Assembly: GCA_030248295.1 (NCBI GenBank) | Contig: JASANH010000661.1 | Coordinates: 1 to 64,000, forward strand | From: Mesodorylaimus sp. YZB2_4 | Lineage: Eukaryota > Nematoda > Enoplea > Dorylaimida > Dorylaimidae | DNA: 64,000 nucleotides | Direction: 5' to 3' | Shown: positions 1 through 9,779 of the stretch, piece by piece | Position numbering within the stretch: position 1 is the stretch's first letter | Layout: the number at the start of each line of letters is the position of its first letter | The notes under the pieces: model-generated | The model's input: the letters and a program-made list of their open reading frames with translations, nothing else | Databases searched by the model: none | Told to the model about the DNA's origin: nothing | Position numbers and translations under genes: made by a program

Positions 1-1305
1 TTCTCTTTGCAATCCTTTGCGAGATGATTTGACCGCAGACATATGAAGCAGCGATTTTTCAACTGGGCGCGGCGTTCCTCTTCCGTTTTGAACTTTGTAC
101 ACTCATCGGAGTAATGCTTTTCATCGCAGAAGGCGCAATTTGGAACTTTCTTCGAGTGGACCAACAACGTTTCCGTTGTGCGATGATAATGAGCGGATTT
201 ATCGTCTCTGCGATTTTGGCCCTCGCTCTGAGGTTTCCCTTTTCGTTCTACAGGCGAGTGCTTGCCATGAGTCGGGCTATAGCAGTGGATATCAGCGATT
301 TGACGAACTGCCTCCAGGAACTCCTCGACTTTCCATGCCTTCTTTCCTGTTTTCTCCTGCAACCGCCTCTGGAACTCGACTGGCAACTTTGAGTAGAATG
401 TGATAACCCAGGCGTCGTCGACCCCTCTGCCGAGAGCTTCAATCGATCGCAAGTGCTTTCGAACTTGTTCAGTATGACTGGGACATATGTCATTGTATGC
501 GCGACTGGGAGTTCATTTATGGCAATAGCATGCTCTTGAATGATAAGATCTGGCTGATCATAGCGCTGTTTCAAACGGCGAGCGACGACCTCATAATTTT
601 CGTTGGTGATAGCGAATCCCCTGACCATGTCGAGCGGTTCACCCTTGAGCGACTTCATGAGGTAGTGCGGTTATCGCAGCTCCTATTACGATCGATAGTA
701 GCTTCGAAGGAATCCCAAAATGGTTTCCATTGCATGAGATCACCGCCAAATTCTGCCAGAGTGAGCTTTGGAAGTTTTACGTTACCAGCGCCGCTTACGC
801 TGCCGTTATTTTGCGGATTACCGTTTTGTAGTGCTGCTGCCATGGCCTCCCGTTGCGTTTCCATTCGCCGCGCCGACTCGCGCTCCATAATCTCAAACTC
901 TTTCTGCAGCTTCTGCCTGCGCTCCTCCGTTTCCATGACCCGCAGACGTTCCCGTTCCCCCTCTGCCACTTCACGCTGCCTACGCGCTGCGGCTGCCTTC
1001 AACTTAGCTCGCACGTGCGCCCTGATCTCGACGACTTCGGCCTCGATTTCAGCCGCTTCCACCGATTCCTCCTCCGTTGTCCCATTTTCCTCAACACCAT
1101 CCAACTCCCGCATCAGCGCTTCGTATTTCTCATAAAGACCGTCCAATTTACTTACGTATCCTTCGCACTCCTCTTCCAACTTCGCGAGATGCCTCGACTC
1201 GACCGTTTCCAGTTCCACTTGCGGACTTCGCCCCATTGCTGCGCGTAGAATCTTCTTCGCAGGGCCCAGACGTTGGCGAATTCGGCCACCCGAGACCGCT
1301 GCCAT
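1..1305 (-). mobile_element. gag: BEL/Pao LTR retrotransposon, gag region (decayed, runs off the left edge)
   Basis: Reading leftward from about 1305 (start MAAVSGGRIR), the product has a Glu/Arg-rich coiled-coil stretch (about 1250-860) and then the DUF1759-type gag core of BEL/Pao elements, seen as LPKLTLAEFGGDLMQWKPFW (near 760) and later MKSLKGEPLDMVRGF (658). The reading frame slips near 675 and again near 425; the third frame continues through VITFYSKLPVEFQRRLQ and two zinc knuckles near the window edge, CAFCDEKHYSDEC (Cys-x2-Cys-x3-His-x4-Cys) and CFICLRSNHLAKDC (classic CCHC). Gag packages element RNA in the cytoplasm. Protease, RT and integrase would lie left of the window. Two frameshifts mean this copy is probably dead unless they are assembly errors. 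The family assignment rests on the gag core and paired knuckles. Confidence 0.85.
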
Positions 1306-1370
1306 TTTCGATCTTCCGTTGCCCGTCCCACGACCAACCGAACCAACGTTAACCAAACCGAACCAACCAA

Positions 1371-1700
1371 CCACGTTCTGCTACCACTTGACGCGAATAG
1401 GTTGTCGTTGGTGACGGACGCGTGCCTGGCGATAGTCGTATGCGTAACGAAACTAGCGTTTATATATAGATACTCTTTCGAACCGACCGTACACTATGAC
1501 AGTAAAACGAAAAGAAACCCCGTTCCTATGTCCTAACATGATACCTGGCTTAGCGGGTGTAAAGTGTCATCTATCGTCCTTCTTTACATCACTCGCGGTT
1601 GCTCTCCAATCCGCGACACCGTGCACTCACTATTATTCAATCAACATCGATTATAATAATTAATAATGGATCATTGGAAAATAGTGCCAGCTACATAAAA
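1371..1700 (-). promoter_or_regulatory. Putative 5' LTR and primer-binding site of the BEL/Pao element
   Basis: Immediately upstream of gag (minus strand) lies TGGTAGCAGAACGTGG at 1386-1371, which begins with TGG as a tRNA primer-binding site should; CA two bases before it could be the LTR end. A TATA box (TATATATAAA on the minus strand) lies at 1459-1469, suitably placed for LTR transcription. The outer LTR boundary cannot be fixed because the partner LTR is outside the window; 1700 is only a guess. Confidence 0.5.
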
Positions 1701-2470
1701 TTGTTGACGGACTTGAATAGTTAGTCCTACAGCGCAATAACAGATAATGGAAACTATCTAATGTGAAATAATCTAATCCCCCCCCCCCCCATCGCCCACC
1801 TTTTAATAGTGCCTTGTTATCAGCATGCATAGGAAAACCAGACGAGACCCCACTTTTAGACAACAGGAAATATTATATAGACTATGAACGTTCGGAAAGT
1901 CTCGCATCCGCATGTCTACTGCAGCCATTCACCTGGCATCTGCTGTACGCCAGGAATGCCTCATTGTCAGATTTCGCAGTCGAGCCATTGGTCATTCCTC
2001 CCATTACCTTCAGGTACCTCACTCGTGGATCGAACTCACAAAGGCAAAGATCAGTCCCATCAGGATTAACGGTATGCAAAACTGCCCCGTCATGTCACAG
2101 ATCGCAGTGTGGTAAAGCAGTTCGCCAACCAGCTCTAAATCAGCAGTATGATCAGCAGTGATCTCTATTTCGTCCTTTGCTGTTTAGGTACATCAGCCCG
2201 ATGCTACTAGTATACCAGCCCTACTGTAAAGCAGAAAGTGCAACATCATAACCACACTTCCTTCCAAGTTTTCCCAGAGGAATCTTGCCATTACGGGCGC
2301 TTGGTGGGATCCATTGGCGAAGGTAAAAGGTCTGAAACATCTTCCTAATTCGAAACATTGTGCGTCAACAGACCAAGCTACGCGCCAGACTGCTCTCCAC
2401 CGCCACTGTCTGGATCACTGTTGTAAATCGACTACCGTACTTGTGTCAAAGGTTTCTGTGTTCTCGGAGT
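1701..2470. other. Intergenic stretch, no supported gene
   Basis: No splice-supported or conserved reading frame was seen. It contains a C-homopolymer around 1778-1790. The short open frames here look random. Confidence 0.5.
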
Positions 2471-2484
2471 GCCGTATACTCCAG

Positions 2485-2665
2485 TAATCAGAAGTCTTCT
2501 AGTGGTGAGAAGTCTTCTACACAACAGCGTTGCCCTCTGAAGTCGATTACAGGAATGTACAAGCTTTTCAAGGCTGACCATCTCGACTCAAATAAGACAG
2601 CTTCAGTAAAGAGGCCATTGGATGAGAATAGACAGCCCATAGCTGGAAAACGAAGGAAAAAGTGA
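2485..2665 (+). CDS. Lysine-rich terminal exon, copy A (unrecognised protein)
   Basis: After a possible acceptor (tatactccag at 2475-2484) an open frame runs to a TGA at 2663-2665. It encodes SSSGEKSSTQQRCPLKSITG, then MYKLFKADHLDSNK and a basic C terminus ending AGKRRKK. A second, diverged version lies at 9572-9772 with the same order of features (SEKFSATTRCPVKSIAEMYK, then a Lys-rich end). Conservation of the protein pattern between the copies is the reason for calling it coding. Function unknown; the basic tail could be a nuclear localisation signal. Upstream exons were not identified. It lies about 1 kb before the first DEG/ENaC copy. Confidence 0.45.
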
Positions 2666-2997
2666 GTAGTGAGACGTGGTGATCTTTTTAAAATTTGGGC
2701 TGACTAGCAACTCACCATGTTCATGCAAAAGATTAGAGAATGGATGTCGAATCATTTTCATCACTGCGAAGTTCCTCGCTGACATCTATTCTATGTATTC
2801 GTATATACTGTATAGCTGCTCTTTTTGAAGTCCATTTCCTCATTTTTACGCGAATTCAGAATCAATTCGCTCAAGTGCGAGATATGTAACTTTTTCGTGA
2901 CAATGAACCAATTTAAAGTTCTTTTACAAAAATGTCTTGCTCGTCTTTGATTCGTGGCTTAAAGTTGAGCTCGTTGAGTGTTTGATTTGTACTCACT

Positions 2998-3090
2998 GTA
3001 TTGTTAGCCAACAAAGGTAGTGTATGAGGTTGCCTTGACTTGAGCCCTTGACTGTATTGCTAGCCCAGGTAGTGTATGAGGTTGCTTTGA
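2998..3090 (+). repeat. Imperfect tandem duplication, about 50-bp unit
   Basis: The word aggtagtgtatgaggttgc occurs at about 3015 and again about 50 bp later, each time preceded by tgtattg(t/c)tagcc. It is a two-copy direct repeat in non-coding sequence. Confidence 0.75.
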
Positions 3091-3347
3091 CTGGCTGCAA
3101 CATACAGCGTATCAAATGCCTTCGTTGGCCTCTCGATACGCTCGTCCAGGCGAGGCAGAAACCCGTTGGGTTGATGTCTCTGGCTCCTGCGACTAGTAGG
3201 CCTGTCTGGAGGATCTTTGAGACCATCCGCTCCCCGCGGTATCTTCTCCAATATAGGGCTATTCCGCCTATTACACCCAAACTGTAATTATCTCTGGGCT
3301 TATTCTGATAGGATTCTTTCCCTTCAGATACAGTCAACGATATCAAT

Positions 3348-3376
3348 GGGTCCATATCAATGTCGTGCGACGGGTG
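3348..3376 (-). repeat. 29-nt inverted patch copied from a DEG/ENaC exon
   Basis: These 29 bases are the exact reverse complement of 4056-4084 in the first DEG/ENaC copy (the stretch coding HPSHDIDMDP). The patch is joined directly to a fragment of the foldback element that begins at 3377. It is too short and too perfect to be a separate gene copy. Confidence 0.85.
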
Positions 3377-3463
3377 GGTTATGATTTTTTGACCAAAAGC
3401 GACCATTTTTTAACTCTAAAGTGCTATATTTCCATTTATAGGCAAATTAGGAAAATTTTACTG
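3377..3463 (+). mobile_element. Solo arm fragment of the foldback element
   Basis: The sequence closely matches the right arm of the foldback element at 5877-5963, including the shared words accaaaagcgacca and taaagtgctatatttccat. Only a part of one arm is present, so this is a remnant or a half left by excision. Confidence 0.8.
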
Positions 3464-5103
3464 CGAACGATATCTCCACCTGACGACGAGGAGAAAACTC
3501 GATAAAAATATACGTTTTGTAAACTTGCGTAGTGTGAACAGAAGTTTAGAAAAAAAGAATAAAGATTGAACGAGAGAAGCTGTCTTGACTTAGTTTTATG
3601 AAGTGCATGCTTTTGAATTGCACGCTTCTCCAAAAAGATCCCCATCCTTTCCTTACAATAGGCACTAAAGAATTGATAGTGGCGCTGTTTTTAGAACGTT
3701 TCTAAAACGACTGGATTTGGATGCCCTAAACGAGGTTGATAAAGCTGAAAAGAAATTTGCAAAATTTCTATGGGTCATATTTTTCGTCTTAAGCTACTTT
3801 GCTGCGACAGCCCTTGCCTTCATAACAGTCACTCGATATCACGTTGGAAGAAAAGTGGTCTCCAAGGAAACGATGCCATCCAAAGATTACACGTTGTATT
3901 TTCCACCGATCACCGTCTGCTTGACCCACGTTTGGAATACAACCTACATCGCAGAAATGATAGTTCTCTCCATCGATATTCTGACAAAAGCGGAAGTCCT
4001 GGGTTTGACGAAACAGGACATAGTCAAAAATTTCGCGAGTTATATGAATCTGATACACCCGTCGCACGACATTGATATGGACCCAGCAATTCTCGAACTT
4101 ATGCATGATATATACCAGGAAAATTTTTGGAGCAACACGGGAACGCAATTCTCCGATTTTCTATCCGATGCTGTCCTTCGACACGAAGCAATATTCACAA
4201 AATGTCTTTACGAAAACGAAAAATTTCCATGCAGTCCCGTTCGATTGACATTGAATTCAGCTACCTGCTTTTTGCTGCCGCTAAGTGATCGTGATGGCAT
4301 GTCAAATCACAATGTTGCAGACATCGAGAGGATGGGAACTTGCAAATTAGTGCAGCGATTGGGGAAGGGGGCCGCTAAATTTCGATGCTGCACATCTGGA
4401 AATGAGCAAACTTAATTCTGGCAAGGATTTTTCACGCCTTTTGAGCTGAAAACGTTGCGGTTGGGACCGTCTCCGAACTTTAACCCTGAATATTCTGTCA
4501 GACTGAATTTTTCTACCTCTTTTTCACGCGGAGAAAGGTCAGCGTCAATTACAGTGTGTGTATTGCGATTGCTCTGATAGATTGTAGTCGGATCTTGCTT
4601 CTGAAGATGGTTTCGCAACTTCTTTACCCAAAAGGGAGATCAATAACTGATAGGTACCGTATTTATTGACGACACGTGGGATAATTAGTTATTCGACTGT
4701 GATATACGCGTGGTACATGTGGCGATACAGGAATGGTAGTGCTTTTTTTAACCATGTAATACCATGCGCAGCGAAAGCCATGGCAAGCGGCAAACTCCAC
4801 TGCAGATGGATTGGGCCTCGAGTGGGCCAATGATGCAAAAAGTGTCCCTACATGTTGACCTCTGGTCTTACAATCAGTGAATCAAAAAACTAATTTGGAG
4901 GAGCGTACAGAGTAGGCTAACCTCGCTCATCTTTGTGCACCACCTGACAACAGACAGCACTCTTCCGGCTGGACCTGGAGTCCGCATGCTGAAATACCCG
5001 GATTGGTGGTGTCTCATTTGAAGGAGGATACATCAGCTTAGTGGAGTAGTGAGTATAAGGGAAAATTTTACCATGCGCACCTGACCTGCCTTCGACTTAA
5101 GAG

Positions 5104-5180
5104 AGATTGTAGTCGGATCTTGCTTCTGAAGATGGTTGGCAAGGATTTTTCACGCCTTTTGAGCTGAAAACGTTGCGGTT
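5104..5180 (+). repeat. Two fused exon patches (34 nt + 43 nt) copied from DEG/ENaC copy 1
   Basis: 5104-5137 repeats 4579-4612 exactly, and 5138-5180 repeats 4420-4462 exactly. In the source the two pieces lie in the opposite order, about 117 bp apart; here they are joined without a spacer and end just before the foldback element. This looks like templated filler DNA. Confidence 0.85.
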
Positions 5181-5189
5181 CTCAAGACT

Positions 5190-6066
5190 CCCAGAAACTC
5201 GACCCAGGGCTGGCCAGTCGACTTTTTTGACCCTTCTTTTTTATTTGCTCTATCGAAAGTACTCACAAAACTGATTGTCTTCGCTGAAGTAAAATTTTCC
5301 CAATATGCCTATACTGTATATGGAAATATAGCACTTTAGAGGTAAAAAGTGGTCGCTTTTGGTCAAAAAATCATAACTTGCTTACTTTAAGGTCTAGAAC
5401 AATTTTTAAAATGCAGAAATGACCGCAACATCTCAAGGAATCCGAATCTTTTTTTAAAATAAGCCTAGCTATAACCGTTTATGAGATATTTGAAAAAAGC
5501 CGTTCGCGATTAGCCTTGATCAGGCACATAATCGATTATGGGTGAATTGTAAAAGCCAAGTCTCCCTGTTTTTTCCATTGAAATACTGTAGTAGCCTAGG
5601 GTCAGTAAATTATAAAATAACCCGAATTTCCGCACTACGGACCACAGTTATTGTGCACATGGCCGATAACTGCGCCCCATTTCAGCAATTTTAGCTAATC
5701 ATGGTCGATAATCCTGCCTGTCGATTACTCGCGCCAATCAGTGATAGCCTATCTTGTAGCCCTTGATAAAAGCTTTTAAATGGTTTTTCCCGCGTTAGAA
5801 TTCGTTGAATTCGTCCTTGAAATGTTGCGGTCATTTCTGTATTTTTAAAATTGTTCTAGACCCCAAAGTAAGCAAGTTATGATTTTTGACCAAAAGCGAC
5901 CACTTTTTACCTCTAAAGTGCTATATTTCCATATATAGGCATATTAGGAAAATTTTACTTCGGCGAAGACAATCAGTTTTGTGAGTACTTTCGATAGAGC
6001 AAATAAAAAAGGGGGTCAAAAAAGTCGACTGGCCTAATATATTTCATATGGGTCGAGTCTCTCAGA
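5190..6066. mobile_element. Foldback-type DNA element with about 240-bp terminal inverted repeats
   Basis: About 5194-5440 and 5813-6060 are near-perfect inverted copies. The outer ends share (a/g)actcgaccca and ggccagtcgac; the inner ends share gaccgcaacat. The right arm has an extra 14 bases near its outer end. The roughly 370-bp centre is AT-rich with no coding frame, so the element is non-autonomous. No convincing target duplication was found. It lies in an intron of DEG/ENaC copy 1. Confidence 0.85.
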
Positions 6067-6115
6067 AAACCTCTCTTAAAATATTGATCAATGAAATAAC
6101 TAGCTAGCTAGCCGG

Positions 6116-6290
6116 AATGACCGGGAATCTTAGCCTAGCGGCTAGATGTCTGCCTCTCACGCTGGGTGCGCGTTTACACGGAAGGTTTTGACTCCCCCTC
6201 GGTACAAAATGATTGTCAAGTATGTGTTCTGTAGCCCTCGAGCGCGCTGTACAGAGCTTGGCTATAGATAAAGTGTGACATGACATGACC
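6116..6290 (+). mobile_element. tRNA-derived SINE, copy 1
   Basis: An A-box-like tagcctagcggctag near 6131 is followed by tctgcctctcacgc and a B-box-like ggttttgactccc near 6184. The 3' part (accct/ccctcgagcgcg) and an acatg-repeat tail match the other copies in this window. Pol III promoter-like boxes and a dispersed shared body mark it as a SINE. Confidence 0.7.
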
Positions 6291-8221
6291 AAAAAGGACG
6301 AAAAATTAAAGTTAGCTGGGCCAACCACTGTATTGCCTGACTAAGGCCACGCTTGATACATTCTATGATGAGCAGAGCAAAGGAAGATCAGCCTAAGCAG
6401 CTTTCATAAAAATTCAAAACGGCCTTATCCATAACATGTATGCACGTACGCTATCGGCTGGATTTGTTCGGATTAAAAAAGCTTTTCTAGCTTCAGCAAT
6501 ATTCTCAGGATTTTTTGCGGTGATTTGTGTGAGGGAAAAAAAGGTCTTTTCACCGACTCTAGGAAATGGTCACTTGTCTGTGGTGAATAGAGGGTAAAGA
6601 AAGAACACGTAGGTACCGTACAGTGCCCGATTTTAACATTTTTCCCGTGTTGGGTAAAAACCGTCTAATTTTGTGCTCTCTGTCCTGCATAACTTTACTC
6701 GAACAGGTGGGACATCGATGGAGCAAGGACTCACCATTGAAGTATCAAGCTCTCATTACCCAAAAGCGCGGTAACCCGTACATGGAAGTTCAAATTAATG
6801 TTCCAAAAGACAATGTGGTTACAATAACGAATGACCAAAAGATTGACGATTTGGGTCTGCAACTATTTGTCACCCAATTCCCTACACCACTGTCCGCCCC
6901 AGCCAACATACCTGCAAATTCTCACGCCCACATAACGTTCTATCGCGAAAAGACCAATCTGATAACCGATTGCAACGGGGAGCAAGAAACGATTACAACT
7001 GTCAATTCAGCCAATGCACGTAATTGGATTAAAGCGTACGAGCTATGTATCGGATACACATTTCTTAATCAAGCTGCTCGAATCTGCCGATGCGACGTAG
7101 TTGCCAGTAATGGAAGACCATCAAACAACCGCGTTTGCTCACCAAAACTTATGGAAGAATGTGTAAACCAAAAGTGAGATCAAGGATATTTGATTCATAT
7201 GAGGTAAAAATACACCGCCCCTCGTCCATTATGCTCCTAAGTTTATATCAGGGTTCTTTCAGGAAGGCAATGTTTTCAAGGCAAACTGTCGGAGACTGTG
7301 CGAAGATGAGCGAGCTGTGATTTCGTCAGTCACGTTCTATGATTTTGAAAGTGGCAGCGACAATAAAACAATGAAGACCGTGTTGACGCTTCGATCAATC
7401 TCTGATCAAGAGGTTCATCATGAGGAACACGACTTGTGCACCATTTTCGGTGTTTTCAGCGATGTCGGCGGCCTGATTGGTGTTTACACCGGGCTCTCGG
7501 TGGCTGCTATCATTCGCGTCATGGCCTTACTTTTTGGAGTCAGGTAAATAACCTTACTTGCTACATTCTTTGACTGTGGTCTGTAAATTGTTTGAAAACA
7601 GGCAATTAGTGAGCAAAACAAGATACGTAATTTTTCAAATTAAGCAAGTACCTTATGCTGCTGCTGCAAATGAAGTCTCGGCGAATTCATTTTATAAGAG
7701 CACTAAATTGCATCGGAATTGCAAAAAATTGCAATTTAGCGTTAAGGACATACAGAATGCTGGATTAGAGTCATACGCGCATAGAAGCAGACATGCCACA
7801 CAAAACATTCAATATTCCCAAGCCCAAATTTTTAGCCATTCTGAATTACTGGACTAATTATCGTAATATCTGCGCCTTTAACCATTATTTCTCAAAATGT
7901 GTCTCCAGAATTGTGATAGAATTGCAGTAGGTACGATATATGCAGACTACCCAAAGCAGAAATCTGGTTTATCTAGCCTGAGAAAGATTATGACGCAATA
8001 ACGACGAAAATTGTTTGGAAGCTTCTTGCCTTATTTTATTCCAATCAAGTTCCGCTCAGCGTGAATTGGCGGGAAACGCTATTACATGTCCATGGACCAG
8101 TTATGGTCGGCCGGGGGGTACCGTTGGAGGAAAACACGTTCTTGCTAATCAATTGCGGACTGTGATTTTTGTCGATCGGACTATCGTGGTTATGGCAGCA
8201 TACAGTACAACTCAAGAGTAG

Positions 8222-8984
8222 AATTTATTAGCCTCAGATAACGAGCGGTATCAATGTACAAATGTAGTTTTTGGACTCATGGTAATATGGTGCATGCAAT
8301 GCGGTACGTAGAGTATGGGCATATCACATTCATGTGGCGGCATGTGCACAAGCAATATGTACGAGGCGCTGCTTTGTGCTGCCATTCAATTGCACCAAAT
8401 GCGCTGTTTCATGGGCGTAATTGTATGTACATGTGGCCCCCTTATTACGAGGGGAGTTCAAAAAGTTCGTAGCCTGACCACATTTTAATTGAAACTGTAC
8501 AAGGTAATGCTTATTTATTTTCGACATGACATCCACGGGGCCGGGGGCCATGTGGCACCCGTAGATGCTTTATGGTCGAGAAATCGAAATCGCAGCAAAA
8601 TATCGTGGATTGACAAAGTACACGATGGTAGACCACAACTTGTGTGTGCCTCTAATGGTGCATATGGCACCATTGGATGAATATGGCGTTTCTAGTCACT
8701 TGCAGGCGCTGATATTTGCTGCTGATTGTTTAAAAAATTTTCATGGGCTGAAGCCAGTTTTGTCTATAGCCAGTCAATCTTTATAAGCAAGGCTGTGCGG
8801 GGACCAGTACACACACACTGCAACGTCCCCCCTACGTGTGTCCATAAGAGCACCGCCGCGCGAGGACATCCTGGACTGAACACCTACTTCCGATCTCGCC
8901 TTGCGGCGTGTTTTCATTCATTCCTGATTATGTCTTATGAAAAAGACTAACGTTGGAAGAAAATAAGTACATCATGTCTATTTT
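8222..8984. other. Intergenic, no supported gene
   Basis: Nothing conserved was seen. Short open frames on both strands have no splice or family support. Confidence 0.5.
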
Positions 8985-9262
8985 TCTTTGGAAAATATCG
9001 CTAGAAGGATTGCCCAATTTCAACCTACAGTAAAAACAAGGAGCTAGACAAAGAGCTCCAATATAGCTGGCTGCCTGATAAAAACGTCGAAAGATCGAAG
9101 GTGGGGTGCACGCACAAATGGATCAAAGAGACTCAACCCCCTGCAGACCGCAACAAAGCATTAGGCCTTACTTATTCCGTCACGTCAGACCCACGTCCTA
9201 TTCTCTGTACTCATTTGAAATATCGTCAACACTAATTCGGATAATCGGTAGAAGCCCGTACA
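8985..9262 (+). repeat. Duplicated intergenic block (partner split at 10515-10652 and 11393-11560)
   Basis: The left half, with ctttggaaaatatcg and atcgaaggtggggtgc, matches 10515-10652. The right half, with aaagcattagg, cacgtcagacc and aattcggataatcggtaga, matches about 11393-11560. The halves are contiguous here but separated by about 740 bp in the partner, so one copy gained an insertion or the other lost sequence. Confidence 0.75.
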
Positions 9263-9571
9263 GTGTAAAATTTGTCACGGACGTCAATTTTGGGTTATTG
9301 CGTGGCGATCGGAAGGCAAAAAGCTCTAAGGCATTGAAAAGTTGGTAGCTTCGCAACAACAGTTCCATGGAAACCTGTCGGACAGATTCTAGATTTTGTA
9401 CGAGTTAAGTTCAAGTTCAAGCTCAATTTTACTGGCAGCCCAGCGCCTGTGCGCACTCAAGGACCCTTGTATGTTTGAAACCGCCAGATTTCCGATAGAA
9501 TGAAACAAAGTCGGCTAAAATAGATTGAACGACGTACCTGCTGAAGCCTCCGCTACTACATAGAATCGTAA

Positions 9572-9772
9572 CCTACTGGAGTACTGGCTACGGAAGTAAT
9601 CGTCTCTGCTAGTGAGAAGTTTTCTGCCACGACACGTTGTCCTGTCAAGTCGATCGCGGAAATGTACAAGGTATTCAAGAGTGGTGACCTTGATTCACAT
9701 GCAGCAAGTAAGGCGAAGAAGTCATCCGCAGAGGAAAAGAGAAAACGAGTGAGTGAGAAAAAGAAAAAGTAA
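9572..9772 (+). CDS. Lysine-rich terminal exon, copy B (unrecognised protein)
   Basis: An open frame ending in TAA at 9770-9772 encodes TRCPVKSIAEMYKVFKSGDL, then a Lys/Ser-rich tail ending KRVSEKKKK. It aligns through its length with 2485-2665. The shared CP(L/V)KSI..MYK(L/V)FK core in two diverged copies argues that it was or is protein-coding. It precedes DEG/ENaC copy 2 as copy A precedes channel copy 1, so exon and channel gene were probably duplicated together. The exact acceptor is uncertain; function unknown. Confidence 0.45.
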   Translation, partial: PTGVLATEVIVSASEKFSATTRCPVKSIAEMYKVFKSGDLDSHAASKAKKSSAEEKRKRVSEKKKK

Positions 9773-9779
9773 GTATGCA

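Larger units (their letters stand above)
3695..8221 (+). pseudogene. DEG/ENaC sodium-channel gene, copy 1 (broken)
   Basis: DEG/ENaC channels are trimeric sodium channels of the plasma membrane with two TM segments and a large extracellular domain. Visible exons: 3695 to about 4285 (TM1, then FPPITVCLTHVWNTTY after TM1); about 4418-4570 (FFTPFELKTLRLGPSPNFN); 6707-7203 (VGHRWSKDSPLKYQ onward); 7263-7543 (SDVGGLIGVYTGLSVAA: the pore with the Gly-Leu-Ser selectivity signature and TM2); 7977-8221 (cytoplasmic tail). The first visible exon starts mid-codon, so an upstream exon with the ATG is missing or unrecognised. Lesions: the donor after the first exon reads ctaagt where copy 2 has gtaagt; one base is missing near 7174, giving an early stop; the tail exon has two frame slips. 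A foldback element and a SINE sit in the intron between 4.6 and 6.7 kb. The family call is firm; broken status is firm if the indels are real. Confidence 0.85.

Noticed and set aside
248..658. Separate 136-residue protein on the minus strand
   Set aside because: Only its first half is gag sequence; after about 425 the true gag frame continues in another phase, so the end of this frame is a frameshift artefact.
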